From Candidatus Zipacnadia bacterium (GTDB lineage: Bacteria > Armatimonadota > Zipacnadia > Zipacnadales > UBA5352): a DNA stretch of 64,000 nucleotides. Of this stretch, positions 25,665-34,248 are shown one piece after another (the stretch's first letter is position 1; every line of letters starts with the position of its first letter). The notes beneath the pieces are model-generated. The model had not been told where the DNA came from and did no database searches. It saw nothing but the letters and a program-made list of their open reading frames with translations. Location: assembly GCA_029821735.1 (NCBI GenBank), contig JALGSU010000036.1, positions 1-64,000 of the forward strand, read 5' to 3'. The position numbers and the translations under genes were made by a program.

Positions 25665-26674
25665 GCGCTCTCCACCACGGCCTGCGCGCCGCCGAGCGCC
25701 TCGGACATGGCCTCCAGCCCGTCGAGCATGCGTGGGCCGGTCCGCAGCAGCACGTCGGCGTCGATGTCGAAGACCCGGCCCTCGCGGACCGCGGTCAGAT
25801 CGCGCCAGCCGATGGCGTCGCGCAGCACGGTCAGGGCATCGTCCTCGCCGTGGCTGCCGATGGCCGAGATGATGATCTCCGGATCGTGCTCGACAATCTT
25901 CTCCAGCGAGTACTGCGTCCAAGCGCCGACGGTCGCCCCTGCTTCTCCGGTGACGACGTTGCGCCCGCCACACATGGCGATCATGTCGTCGGCAAATGAG
26001 CCCGGGCCGGCGACGAAGATCGGTTCGAGGCCGATGATCATCAGCACACTCGGGCCCTCGTCATCGCCGAGGCGTTCGGTGGCGGCGGCGACGGCCTGCT
26101 CCATGCGCTCAGTCAGCATGGAGGCGGCACGGTCCGCGGTCTCAGATACGCCCAGATAGCCGCCGATATCGCGCACATCCTCGATCACTTCAGCCAGAGT
26201 GTCGGGCGATTTCCCGACGACAGTCACGCCGGACTCGCGCAGCGCTTTGACGATGTCGATCGGCACGCCTCGCGCGGCCAGCACCAGATCCGGCCCCAGC
26301 CCCACGATCTTCTCAACGCTTGGGTTGCTCATGCCCCCGATGCTCTGTATCTCGGCAGCTTCCGGAGGGTAGTCGCAAAAGTCGGTGACCCCGACGAGGC
26401 GTTCGCCCTCGCCCAGCATGAAGATCATTTCGGTCATACCGGGCGAGATGCTGACCACGCGCTGGACGGGGCCGACCAGCGTGATCTGCGCACCGAGGTC
26501 GTCGGCAAAGGTCAGCGGCCACTCAACACCCTGCTGCGTGTCGGGCGGCTTGATGAATTCCTCGGGGGGCATCTCCGCAGTCAGGTCAGGCCGGGGGCAG
26601 CCCGTCAGGCCCGCGAGAGCGGTGGCCATAGCAAGCATGAGGCACAGTCGAAGTGCGGTAGCGTGTCCGGTCAT
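25661..26674 (-). CDS. Corrinoid-binding periplasmic lipoprotein (BtuF-like)
   Basis: This 337-residue protein has a lipoprotein signal with lipobox 'LAGLTGC' and a class III periplasmic binding fold (about residues 70-330). Recognisable are 'RVVSISPGMTEMIFMLGEGE', 'VGVTDFCDYPPEA', 'PSVEKIVGLGPDLVLA' and the C-terminal 'RVFDIDADVLLRTGPR'. The family captures B12 or iron complexes and delivers them to the FecCD permease. ATG 26674 has GGGGAGAGG. It is first in the operon, directly below a cobalamin riboswitch and attenuator, so expression should fall when B12 is plentiful. Confidence 0.92.
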   Translation of the reverse strand: MTGHATALRLCLMLAMATALAGLTGCPRPDLTAEMPPEEFIKPPDTQQGVEWPLTFADDLGAQITLVGPVQRVVSISPGMTEMIFMLGEGERLVGVTDFCDYPPEAAEIQSIGGMSNPSVEKIVGLGPDLVLAARGVPIDIVKALRESGVTVVGKSPDTLAEVIEDVRDIGGYLGVSETADRAASMLTERMEQAVAAATERLGDDEGPSVLMIIGLEPIFVAGPGSFADDMIAMCGGRNVVTGEAGATVGAWTQYSLEKIVEHDPEIIISAIGSHGEDDALTVLRDAIGWRDLTAVREGRVFDIDADVLLRTGPRMLDGLEAMSEALGGAQAVVESA

Positions 26675-26711
26675 GGCCTCTCCCCATCGCGACGATACGT
26701 CGGGCGTACGC

Positions 26712-26738
26712 AAAAACCCCGCCGGCGTGAAGGCGGGG
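26712..26738 (-). terminator. Attenuator (intrinsic terminator) between the B12 riboswitch and btuF
   Basis: On the minus strand a 7-bp stem CCCCGCC / GGCGGGG with an 8-nt loop is followed at once by TTTTT (26716-26712). It lies 38 nt upstream of the binding-protein start and about 55 nt after the riboswitch, in the position expected for riboswitch-controlled premature termination. Confidence 0.85.
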
Positions 26739-26792
26739 TGGAATCGATGACCTGTGCCCACCGCGCGCCCTCGCCGGGTGAACCGTCATTGG

Positions 26793-26966
26793 TGTCGCGG
26801 GCCGGTCTCCTGGCTCCCGGGCCGAGTCCTCCACGCCTTCCCAGACCGCCGTGCGGCGACCCAGTGGCACTGTGCGGAGGACGTCCCCGGATACAGTTGC
26901 GGGGCAGCGACGGCTTCTCACCGTCTTCCCGAGCGGCACGAGAACAGCCGCCTGGCGCCCGCGACA
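26793..26966 (-). promoter_or_regulatory. Cobalamin (B12) riboswitch
   Basis: Read on the minus strand, the closing P1 helix is 10 bp (26957-26966 with 26793-26802). The conserved core 'GACGGTGAGAAGCCGTC', then 'CTGCCCCGCAACTGT', the B12 box 'GCCACTG' (26868-26862) and the 3' signature 'AGCCAGGAGACCGGCC' (26815-26800) are all present in order. It precedes the BtuFDC-type importer, and a downstream intrinsic terminator suggests transcriptional attenuation. Confidence 0.96.
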
Positions 26967-27001
26967 TTGTGTCCTTGTTTGTGCACCGTGACTACGCGCT
27001 C

Positions 27002-27030
27002 AGGATAGCACAAAGCCGCGACGGTCGCAA
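27002..27030 (-). promoter_or_regulatory. Sigma-70 promoter of the B12-riboswitch operon
   Basis: On the minus strand TTGCGA (27030-27025), a 17-nt spacer and TATCCT (27007-27002), with an extended TGC before the -10, lie about 35 nt upstream of the riboswitch. The spacer end and extended -10 (GCTTTGTGC-TAT) are the same as in the rpsT promoter. Confidence 0.65.
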
Positions 27031-27060
27031 TAGTGTGACCGGTCGGGATGCAAAGAGGTG

Positions 27061-27089
27061 TTGACGCGATTGGCTGTGTAGAATATGAT
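27061..27089 (+). promoter_or_regulatory. Sigma-70 promoter for trpB
   Basis: TTGACG (27061-27066), a 17-nt spacer and TATGAT (27084-27089) lie about 150 nt upstream of the trpB-like start. The promoter is back to back with the promoter of the B12 operon. The 26675-27241 gap is therefore accounted for by attenuator, riboswitch, two divergent promoters and the trpB leader. Confidence 0.75.
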
Positions 27090-27144
27090 GGTCACTATTC
27101 CGCCATTTGGAGCGGACAACATGCCTCAACGCGGGCAATCGCGT

Positions 27145-27175
27145 CCCGCCTCCGCCTACCATCACGGAGGGCGGG
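27145..27175 (+). other. Hairpin in the trpB leader
   Basis: CCCGCCTCCG (27145-27154) can pair with CGGAGGGCGGG (27165-27175) with one bulged G and a 10-nt loop. No T tract follows and no Trp-codon-rich leader peptide is visible, so its role (RNA stability, a regulator site or nothing) is unknown. Confidence 0.4.
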
Positions 27176-27241
27176 CGTGAGCGTGGTCACCCCTCGCCGC
27201 GAGAGCCTACGACCTTGTGTCGCCAGAGGAGGTCGCATCTG

Positions 27242-28600
27242 ATGGATGATCACAAGATCTTCCTATCCGAGAGCGAGATGCCGCAGGCCTGGTATAACAT
27301 CAACCCGGACCTGCCCGCCCCGCTCGCACCACCGCTCCACCCAGGCACGGGCCAGCCGCTCGGACCTGAAGACCTGGCACCTCTCTTCCCCATGGCCCTG
27401 ATTGCGCAGGAAATGTCCATGGACCCGTGGGTAGATATCCCCGACGAGGTCCTGGATGTCTACAAGCTCTGGCGGCCCAGCCCGCTGCACCGCGCTGTGC
27501 GCCTGGAGGAAGCACTGGGCACCCCTGCCCGCATCTACTACAAGAACGAGTCGGTCAGCCCGCCGGGAAGCCACAAGCCCAACACGGCCGTCGCACAGGT
27601 CTACTACAACAAGATGGAAGGCACCAAGCGGATCGTCACCGAGACCGGTGCCGGCCAGTGGGGCAGCGCACTGGCATTCGCCTGCCAGCTCTTCGACATC
27701 GCGTGCGAAGTCTACATGGTGAAGGCCAGTTACCACCAGAAGCCCTATCGGCGCCTACTGATGGAGACCTGGGGTGGCACCTGTTTCCCCTCCCCGTCGG
27801 ACCGCACCGAGGCCGGCCGGGCCATTCTCGCCGAGGACCCCGACAGCCCCGGCAGTCTGGGGATCGCGATCTCCGAGGCCGTCGAAGAGGCCGCCCAGGA
27901 CGAGACCGCCAAGTACTCGCTGGGCAGCGTGCTCAACCACGTGCTGCTGCACCAGACGATCACGGGCCTCGAGATGAAGAAGCAATTCGAGATAGCCGGG
28001 GACTACCCGGACGTCATTGTCGGCTGCGTCGGCGGCGGCTCCAACTTCGCGGGCTTCTGCTTCCCGTTCCTCAAGGACAAGATGGACGGCAAGCGCGACA
28101 CCGAGATCATCGCCGTCGAGCCGACTGCCTGCCCGACGCTCAGCCGCGGCATGTTCGAGTATGACTTCGGCGACACGGCCCAGCTCACGCCGCTGCTGAA
28201 GATGTTCACCCTGGGCCACAAGTTCATCCCCGCGCCGATCCACGCCGGCGGCCTGCGCTACCACGGCGCTTCGCCGCTGATCTCGCTGCTGGTCTCGCAG
28301 GGAGTCATTGAGACCCAAGCCCTGCAGCAGCGCGACGTGTTCGACGGCGCGCTGACCTTCGCGCGCAGTGAGGGCCACATCCCCGCCCCGGAGACTGCGC
28401 ACGCCGTGCGCGCCGCGATCGACGAGGCGCTCAAGTGCAAGGAAACCGGCGAGGAGAAGTGCATCGTGATCGGCTACTCCGGCCACGGACACTTCGACAT
28501 GGCGGCGTACGAGCACTACCTGAGCGGCGACATGACCGACTACGCGCTCCCGCAGGCCGACATCGACGAAGCTGCGAGCTACCTGCCCAAGGTCGAGTAG
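27242..28600 (+). CDS. trpB: Tryptophan synthase beta chain, TrpB2 type
   Basis: This 452-residue PLP enzyme joins indole and serine to give tryptophan. The PLP lysine is in 'GSHKPNTA' (about residue 115), the phosphate-binding glycine loop is 'GCVGGGSNFAG', and the substrate region is 'ETGAGQWGSALAFA'. The long N-terminal extension ('WYNINPDLP') and 'ALIAQEMSMDPWVDIP' identify the TrpB2 subgroup. TrpB2 proteins usually act without a dedicated TrpA and may salvage indole or use serine differently. ATG 27242 has AGAGGAGGT (27225-27233). No trpA or other trp gene is in the window. A strong terminator follows at 28624. Confidence 0.95.
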   Translation: MDDHKIFLSESEMPQAWYNINPDLPAPLAPPLHPGTGQPLGPEDLAPLFPMALIAQEMSMDPWVDIPDEVLDVYKLWRPSPLHRAVRLEEALGTPARIYYKNESVSPPGSHKPNTAVAQVYYNKMEGTKRIVTETGAGQWGSALAFACQLFDIACEVYMVKASYHQKPYRRLLMETWGGTCFPSPSDRTEAGRAILAEDPDSPGSLGIAISEAVEEAAQDETAKYSLGSVLNHVLLHQTITGLEMKKQFEIAGDYPDVIVGCVGGGSNFAGFCFPFLKDKMDGKRDTEIIAVEPTACPTLSRGMFEYDFGDTAQLTPLLKMFTLGHKFIPAPIHAGGLRYHGASPLISLLVSQGVIETQALQQRDVFDGALTFARSEGHIPAPETAHAVRAAIDEALKCKETGEEKCIVIGYSGHGHFDMAAYEHYLSGDMTDYALPQADIDEAASYLPKVE

Positions 28601-28623
28601 GCTCGCCCGCATCACGAACTACA

Positions 28624-28658
28624 ACAGCCGCCCCGATAACCCGGGGCGGCTGTTTCTT
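28624..28658 (+). terminator. Rho-independent terminator after trpB
   Basis: A perfect 12-bp stem ACAGCCGCCCCG (28624-28635) / CGGGGCGGCTGT (28642-28653) has a 6-nt loop and is followed by TTTCTTTG. Confidence 0.92.
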
Positions 28659-28838
28659 TGTGCGGCAACGCAGCTCGGATGGGTTCACTACAGGACCGAC
28701 GCCCAGTGCGTCCAGCAGATCTTCCCCCCACAGACCGCGACCCCTTGAAGGAGTCCACCCGCGCGAGGCGAATAGCCCCTCGCTACCAGCCCGGCGGACC
28801 ATCGCCGGGCGCGTATTATGTCGTGTGCGAGGTCGCGT

Positions 28839-30794
28839 GTGATCAAACGTCTGGGCCTGACACCTCGAGCGCTCCTGATCGGGATTGCGGCATCGGTCTT
28901 TCTCGGTGTCTGGAGTCAGTATGCCGAGCTAATCATCCACGGCACCCAGATATCCCTCACCTATCCGCCGATCGGCGGCTTCTTCATCTTCCTGTGCATC
29001 TACGTGGCCTTCAACATTGTGCTGCGCGCGGTGTACCGCCCGCTGGCGCTGGGGCAAACCGAACTGGTCGTCATCTTCACCATGATCGTGATGTCGTCGG
29101 GCATCGCGTCGATCGACCTGGCCCAGAAGCTCATCCCGATGATCGTCGGCCCCTTCTACTACGCGACGCCCGAGAACCACTACAGCCTGTATCTGCTGCC
29201 CAATATCCCCGAGTGGATGGCGCCACGCGACCCGCGCGTCGTCACCGGTCTGTTCGAGGCGTGGCACCTGGACCTGCCCTGGCGAGCCTGGCTCGTGCCG
29301 CTGGGCGCATGGTCGGCGTTCACGCTGGCGACCTACACGCTCATGATGTGCACCATCACCATCTTCCGCCGCCAGTGGGTCAACCGCGAACGGCTGCTCT
29401 TCCCGCTGGTCGCAGTGCCGCTGGAGGTCATCGACCCCGCTCCGCGCAAGCGCCTGCTCAACGACTTCTTCCGCAACCCCTTCATGTGGGGCGGCTTGCT
29501 GCTGGCGATGGGCCTGCACTCCTACAACGCGCTGCACGCGTACTACCCGTCGCTACCGGAGATGGAAGTCCTCAAGATCGGCGGCAAATCGGTGCCCGCA
29601 CACGGTTGGGGCAAGCCGTGGAACGCCATCGGTACGGTGCGCTTCCAGGTGCAGCCGCTGATCATCGGCCTGAGTTACCTGCTCACTCGCGAGGTGTCCT
29701 TCAGCCTCTGGTCGTTCTACTGGCTGGCGCGCATCGAGGCGGTCATCGGTACGATGGTTGGGCTCGACGGCCTCAGCACCATCGCCGGCGGAGACTCGTT
29801 CCCCTTCCCGGGCCTGCAGACCGCGGGGGCTTACCTGGCGCTCGCAGGAGTCAGCATCTGGATTGCCCGCCGGCCGCTGGCCGAGATCGTCATGTCGGGG
29901 CTGGCCCTGCGCAAAAAGCCCGAAGAGAACGACGAGCCCATGTCCTACCGCATGGCGGTCTGGGGCGGGATCGCCTCATTCATCTTCCTGCTCTTCTGGT
30001 GCACCAAGGCGGGCATGCCGCTGCAGGTGGCCTTCGTGCTCATGATGGTCGCGTTCGGCTACCTGCTGGCCATGACCCGACTGGTCGCCGAGGGCGGGAT
30101 GCCGTGGCTCGATGAACCACACTGGCGGGCCCATGATGTGGTGCGCGCTCTCTTCCCCTACCGCTCGCTGTCGGTGGCCAACTGGACCTCCGTGTCGATG
30201 CTGCTGGCCTTCACCCACGACATGCGCGTGTCCCCCATGCCCCGGCTGATGCAGTCGCTGAAGATGTCCGACGAGACCGGCACCAGCAATCGGCACCTGA
30301 CCATCGCCATCTTCATCGCGGCGCTCGTCGCGATCCCCGTGTCGTTCTACGCGCTCATGGACGCGGGCTACACCCACGGCGGCGTGGCTATCAACACCTA
30401 CCGCTTCGTGAGTCTGCCACGCCAGACCGGCGCCTTCATGGAGCGGGTCAGCAACACGCAACTCAAGCAGACTGACTGGGTGAGCGCGGGGATTCTCGCG
30501 TACGCGGCGCTCAAGCTCGTGGGGCTGAGTTTCCTGCGGGTGAACTACCTGTGGTGGCCGCTGCACCCGGTCGGATACTCGATGAGCTACATCGTCTACG
30601 TCTCGCGCGAGTGGCTCTCGGTGCTCATCGGCTGGGCGGCGCAGACCGTGCTCATGCGCTACGGTGGGCACGAGGCGTTCCGGCGCGTCCGCCCGTTCTT
30701 CCTCGGGCTGATCCTCGGCGCGATGTTCGTCGCCGGACTGTGGCTGATCATCGACGGCGCCACCGGTCTGCGCGACCACAAACTGCTGTACTAA
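28839..30794 (+). CDS. DUF6785/DUF6784 family multi-spanning membrane protein (intact)
   Basis: This protein of about 651 residues has 14 or more hydrophobic segments and the family's N-terminal 'SLTYPPIGGFFIFL' region. 'MIVGPFYYATPENH' follows the third helix, and the C-terminal block 'LWWPLHPVGYSMSYIVY' is close to the last helices. It resembles oligopeptide-transporter-like permeases, but the substrate is unknown. In this window the family occurs three times beside catabolic genes, supporting uptake of breakdown products. GTG 28839 has GAGG at 28829-28832; ATG 28818 is a possible alternative. It is complete where the copy at 2260 is broken. Confidence 0.75.
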   Translation: MIKRLGLTPRALLIGIAASVFLGVWSQYAELIIHGTQISLTYPPIGGFFIFLCIYVAFNIVLRAVYRPLALGQTELVVIFTMIVMSSGIASIDLAQKLIPMIVGPFYYATPENHYSLYLLPNIPEWMAPRDPRVVTGLFEAWHLDLPWRAWLVPLGAWSAFTLATYTLMMCTITIFRRQWVNRERLLFPLVAVPLEVIDPAPRKRLLNDFFRNPFMWGGLLLAMGLHSYNALHAYYPSLPEMEVLKIGGKSVPAHGWGKPWNAIGTVRFQVQPLIIGLSYLLTREVSFSLWSFYWLARIEAVIGTMVGLDGLSTIAGGDSFPFPGLQTAGAYLALAGVSIWIARRPLAEIVMSGLALRKKPEENDEPMSYRMAVWGGIASFIFLLFWCTKAGMPLQVAFVLMMVAFGYLLAMTRLVAEGGMPWLDEPHWRAHDVVRALFPYRSLSVANWTSVSMLLAFTHDMRVSPMPRLMQSLKMSDETGTSNRHLTIAIFIAALVAIPVSFYALMDAGYTHGGVAINTYRFVSLPRQTGAFMERVSNTQLKQTDWVSAGILAYAALKLVGLSFLRVNYLWWPLHPVGYSMSYIVYVSREWLSVLIGWAAQTVLMRYGGHEAFRRVRPFFLGLILGAMFVAGLWLIIDGATGLRDHKLLY

Positions 30795-30858
30795 GCCTCG
30801 ACGAGCCACGCGCTGCCCGAGTTATTGCTGAGGCTCGCTACGGCGCGGCAGTCTGCCG

Positions 30859-33800
30859 TCACTCGCCTGCCTGGGCGGTGCTGAACCCGCGGCGACCGGC
30901 GGCGCTCCCCTGCATGACGTCCCGGGGTTCCAGCGCGAAGTCGTGCCAGCTCCCCATGCCGACCACATCGTGCGCGGTGACTGACAGGTCAAGCTTGCCC
31001 ATGCGCGTGAGCCGCCCGTCGACGCACAGGACGGGGCTGGAGTAGAGCGCCCCACCGCACCGCTGGTATGCGTCCTCGAAGACCGCGATGTCGATCAGCC
31101 CCGCTTCGTCCTCGAGGCTGATGAAGATCGCGGTGGTGCCGTTGCGCGTGGGCGGTCGGGCGCGGGCGACCACAATCCCCGCCACACGCACGCTATCGCC
31201 GTCACGCTTGCGGTAGAGATCGCGGCTGGGCGTCACGCGCATCTGGCGCATGCGGTCCGACCAGAAGGCGAACGGGTTGACGCTGGTCGAAACGCCGAGG
31301 ATGTGCAGGTCCAGCGCCACCCGGCCGACCTCGGTCATTGGGTCGAGCGAGGGCAGTATGCGCACCAGATCATCCGCCTCGTCGTAATCAAACGACGGGT
31401 TGGCGCGCCGTCCGCCGCGCCGGGCGACCACTCCTCCGGGCAGCGCTCCCAGTCGCCAGATCAGTTCCTGAACATCCAGACCGGTGAACGTCAGCGCGCG
31501 CACCAGCGCGAGATTCTCCACCGCTGGTTTGGGCAGACGGCTGCGCACGCAGAAATCCTCGAGCGAGGTGAACGCCCCGCCGCTCTCGCGCGCGCGTATG
31601 ATCGCCTGCGCTCCGGCACCGTGAGCGCCGCGCACCATCCCCAACCCCAGCCGGATCGCCCCATGCCCGGCCGGCCCCGGATACTCGACCGTGCAGCGCT
31701 CCTCACTGGTGTTCACACACGGTGGCAGGATCCCCACGCCACATCGTTTCGCCTCTTCGGCAATGGTGCGCGGCGGGTAGAACCCCATCGGTTCACTGGA
31801 GAGAATCCCGGCCAGGAACTCCGCCGGGTAGTGAGCTTTGAGCCAGGCGGTGTAGTAGGAGAGCTTGCCAAAGCACGCCGCGTGCGCCTTGTTGAAGCCA
31901 TAGGCCGCGAAGCCCTTGATCATCTCGAAAACTTCTTCGGCCACCTGCTCGGACACTCCGCGCTCGATGGCTCCGGCCACGAACCGATCGTGCAGTTGCG
32001 TCATGGTCTCGTCGCTGATGCCCTTGGTCATCATGCGCCGAAGCCCGTCGGCCTCACCCAGCGAGAGCCCGGCGATCGCCTGCGAGATCTGCAGAACCTG
32101 TTCCTGGTAGATCACGACCCCGTAGCTGCTGTCGAGGATCGGCGCGAGCGCGGGATGCACGTGCGTCACCGGCTCGATGCCATGCTTGCGGCGGATGTAG
32201 GGGCTGATCATATCCGACTGCACCGGCCCGGGGCGGAAGAGCGAAATGTTGGCGATGATCTCCTCGAAACCACCCGGCTGCGTGCGGCCCAGCAAGCTGC
32301 GCTGACCGGGGCTTTCGAGCTGGAAGAGCCCGACTGTATTGGTCGAGCGCAGCAGCTCGTATGTCGCCGCATCGTCCAGCGGCAGACGCTGCAGGTCCGG
32401 GCGCCGACCGGTGCGTCGCTGCACAGCGTCGAGGCAGTCGTTGATCGCCGTGTGGGTGCGCAGGGCGAGGATGTCCATCTTCACCAGGCCCAGCGCCTCC
32501 ACGTCGTCCTTGTCGAATTGGCCGATGACGATGCCCTTGTTCGCGAGCTGCAGCGGCACCATGTTGGTGAGTGGCTGCGCGCCGATGAGCAGCCCGCCGA
32601 CGTGCACGCTCAGATGACGCGGAAAGCCGCTGATCTCCTGGCACAACTCCACGAGCAGGCGCTTGTCCGACAGGTCCAGTTTCGCATCACGCACCTCGGG
32701 GAACTTGTCGAGCGCTTCGGTGATGTCCGAGGCGCGGATGTGCGGGAATACCGCCGCGAGCTTGCCGAGTTCTTCATCGGGGAAGCCCAGCGCTTTGCCC
32801 ACGTCGCGCACCGCCGAACGCGCGCGGAAGGTGTTGACGGTGCACACCGCCGCCACTCGCTCCGCGCCATACTTGTCGTAGATGTAGCGCGTCACTTCGT
32901 CACGCCGACGCGAGCAGAAGTCCACATCGATATCGGGCATGTTGCGCCGCTCGGGATTGAGGAAACGCTCGAAGAGCAGATCGTGGGCGATCGGGTCCGC
33001 GCTGGTGATACCGAGCACGTAGCTGACGATCGAGTCGCCGGCCGATCCGCGCCCTGAACACGGGATGCGCTGCGACCGGGCGAAGCGCACGATGTCCCAC
33101 ACGATCAGGAAGTAATCGCACAGACCCTTGCCCTCGATGATCGCCAGTTCGTGATTCAGCCGCGCGCGCACCGCTTCGTTGACGCGCCCATAGAGCCGCC
33201 GCGCCCCCTGCTCGCACAGCCCGCGCAGGTAATCGCGCGTGCGTTCGCCGGGCGCAGGCAGCGGGCAGTGACGGGCCGCGTCCTCACGCACCGCCTCCGC
33301 CCGCAGTGCCTCGAGATCGAAGCGCGGGAAGTGGAAAGTCTCCAGATCGAGCTTCCAGTTGCAGCGCTCGGCGATCTCGCCAGTGGTCTCGAGGGCTTCG
33401 GGCTGGTCGGCGAACAGGTGCGCCATCTGGCGCGCGGATTTGAGGTAAAACTCGGCGTTGGGTTTGCGATCGGGGTGGCGCTCCTCGACCGTTTTCAGGT
33501 CCCGGATGCAGATCAGCACGTCCTGCAGACGGTACGAGGACTTGCCCACATAGTGCACGTTATTGGTGGCGACGCAGCGCAGATCGAGGCGACCGGCGAG
33601 GTCCGCCAGCAGGTAGCGCATCCGGTTGGCGGGACGCGGCAATAGGTGATTGTGCAGCTCGATGAAGTAGTTCTCCGGGCCGAACAGATCGCGGTAATAG
33701 CCGGCCACCTGCCCGGCCTCGCGGTAGAGCCCGCGCGCCAGCAGCGCCGCTGGCTCGCCGCGTTTCTGGCAGCCAGACAACGCGATCAGGTGGGAGCTGA

Positions 33801-34200
33801 ACTCACGCAGATGCGCCTGCGACAGCAGCGGACGGTCGCGATCCACCTGCGCATACTTCTCCGAGAACGCGCTCTCCCGACGGGCCTCCCCCAGACGCGC
33901 GGCCGTCACCAGCCGGCACAGATTCGCATACCCCTCATTGTCCTCAGCCAGCAACACCAGGTGGGCGGATTGACCATGCCCCGCCGCCACTTCCACGTCG
34001 AACTCCACGCCGATGATCGGCTTGATACCGGCCTCGGTGGCCGCTCGGAAGAACCGCACCGCGCCAGCCAGGGAGTTGTGATCGCAGACTGCGACCGCGC
34101 TGCCGCCCCCGTCGCGTACAGCCTCGACGAGCTGGTCGGTCGGCGCCGCGCCATCAAGCAGCGAGAAGTAACTGTGCACATGCAGATGCGTGAAGTCCAT
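30859..34200 (-). CDS. dnaE2: Error-prone DNA polymerase III alpha subunit (DnaE2/ImuC type)
   Basis: This 1113-residue C-family polymerase begins with a PHP domain ('HLHVHSYFSLLDG', residues 4-16; 'VCDHNSL'). The polymerase core has catalytic acids in 'PDIDVDFCSRRRDEV' (about 420) and 'LVKMDILALRT' (about 575). The fingers and beta-binding region include 'GFNKAHAACFGKLSYYTAWL'. 'SEPMGFYPPRTIAEEAKR' is the hallmark of the DnaE2/ImuC subgroup rather than replicative DnaE1. A C-terminal OB fold ends the protein. DnaE2 makes damage-tolerant, mutagenic synthesis with ImuB. It is last in a minus-strand operon with DUF6504 and a heparinase-like gene, and that operon's promoter has a LexA box. A replicative DnaE with a short C terminus is the alternative. 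Confidence 0.87.
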   Translation of the reverse strand: MDFTHLHVHSYFSLLDGAAPTDQLVEAVRDGGGSAVAVCDHNSLAGAVRFFRAATEAGIKPIIGVEFDVEVAAGHGQSAHLVLLAEDNEGYANLCRLVTAARLGEARRESAFSEKYAQVDRDRPLLSQAHLREFSSHLIALSGCQKRGEPAALLARGLYREAGQVAGYYRDLFGPENYFIELHNHLLPRPANRMRYLLADLAGRLDLRCVATNNVHYVGKSSYRLQDVLICIRDLKTVEERHPDRKPNAEFYLKSARQMAHLFADQPEALETTGEIAERCNWKLDLETFHFPRFDLEALRAEAVREDAARHCPLPAPGERTRDYLRGLCEQGARRLYGRVNEAVRARLNHELAIIEGKGLCDYFLIVWDIVRFARSQRIPCSGRGSAGDSIVSYVLGITSADPIAHDLLFERFLNPERRNMPDIDVDFCSRRRDEVTRYIYDKYGAERVAAVCTVNTFRARSAVRDVGKALGFPDEELGKLAAVFPHIRASDITEALDKFPEVRDAKLDLSDKRLLVELCQEISGFPRHLSVHVGGLLIGAQPLTNMVPLQLANKGIVIGQFDKDDVEALGLVKMDILALRTHTAINDCLDAVQRRTGRRPDLQRLPLDDAATYELLRSTNTVGLFQLESPGQRSLLGRTQPGGFEEIIANISLFRPGPVQSDMISPYIRRKHGIEPVTHVHPALAPILDSSYGVVIYQEQVLQISQAIAGLSLGEADGLRRMMTKGISDETMTQLHDRFVAGAIERGVSEQVAEEVFEMIKGFAAYGFNKAHAACFGKLSYYTAWLKAHYPAEFLAGILSSEPMGFYPPRTIAEEAKRCGVGILPPCVNTSEERCTVEYPGPAGHGAIRLGLGMVRGAHGAGAQAIIRARESGGAFTSLEDFCVRSRLPKPAVENLALVRALTFTGLDVQELIWRLGALPGGVVARRGGRRANPSFDYDEADDLVRILPSLDPMTEVGRVALDLHILGVSTSVNPFAFWSDRMRQMRVTPSRDLYRKRDGDSVRVAGIVVARARPPTRNGTTAIFISLEDEAGLIDIAVFEDAYQRCGGALYSSPVLCVDGRLTRMGKLDLSVTAHDVVGMGSWHDFALEPRDVMQGSAAGRRGFSTAQAGE

Positions 34201-34248
34201 GGTCTATCCCGTGTGCCGGATGACCGGCGGCCCTTCACGCATCTGCGC

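Noticed and set aside
23806..26674. A siderophore (iron) uptake assignment for the FecCD-type ABC operon
   Set aside because: The cobalamin riboswitch and attenuator directly upstream make a corrinoid substrate much more likely.
27090..27241. A tryptophan attenuator with leader peptide before trpB
   Set aside because: No short ORF with consecutive Trp codons exists, and the visible hairpin is not followed by a T tract.
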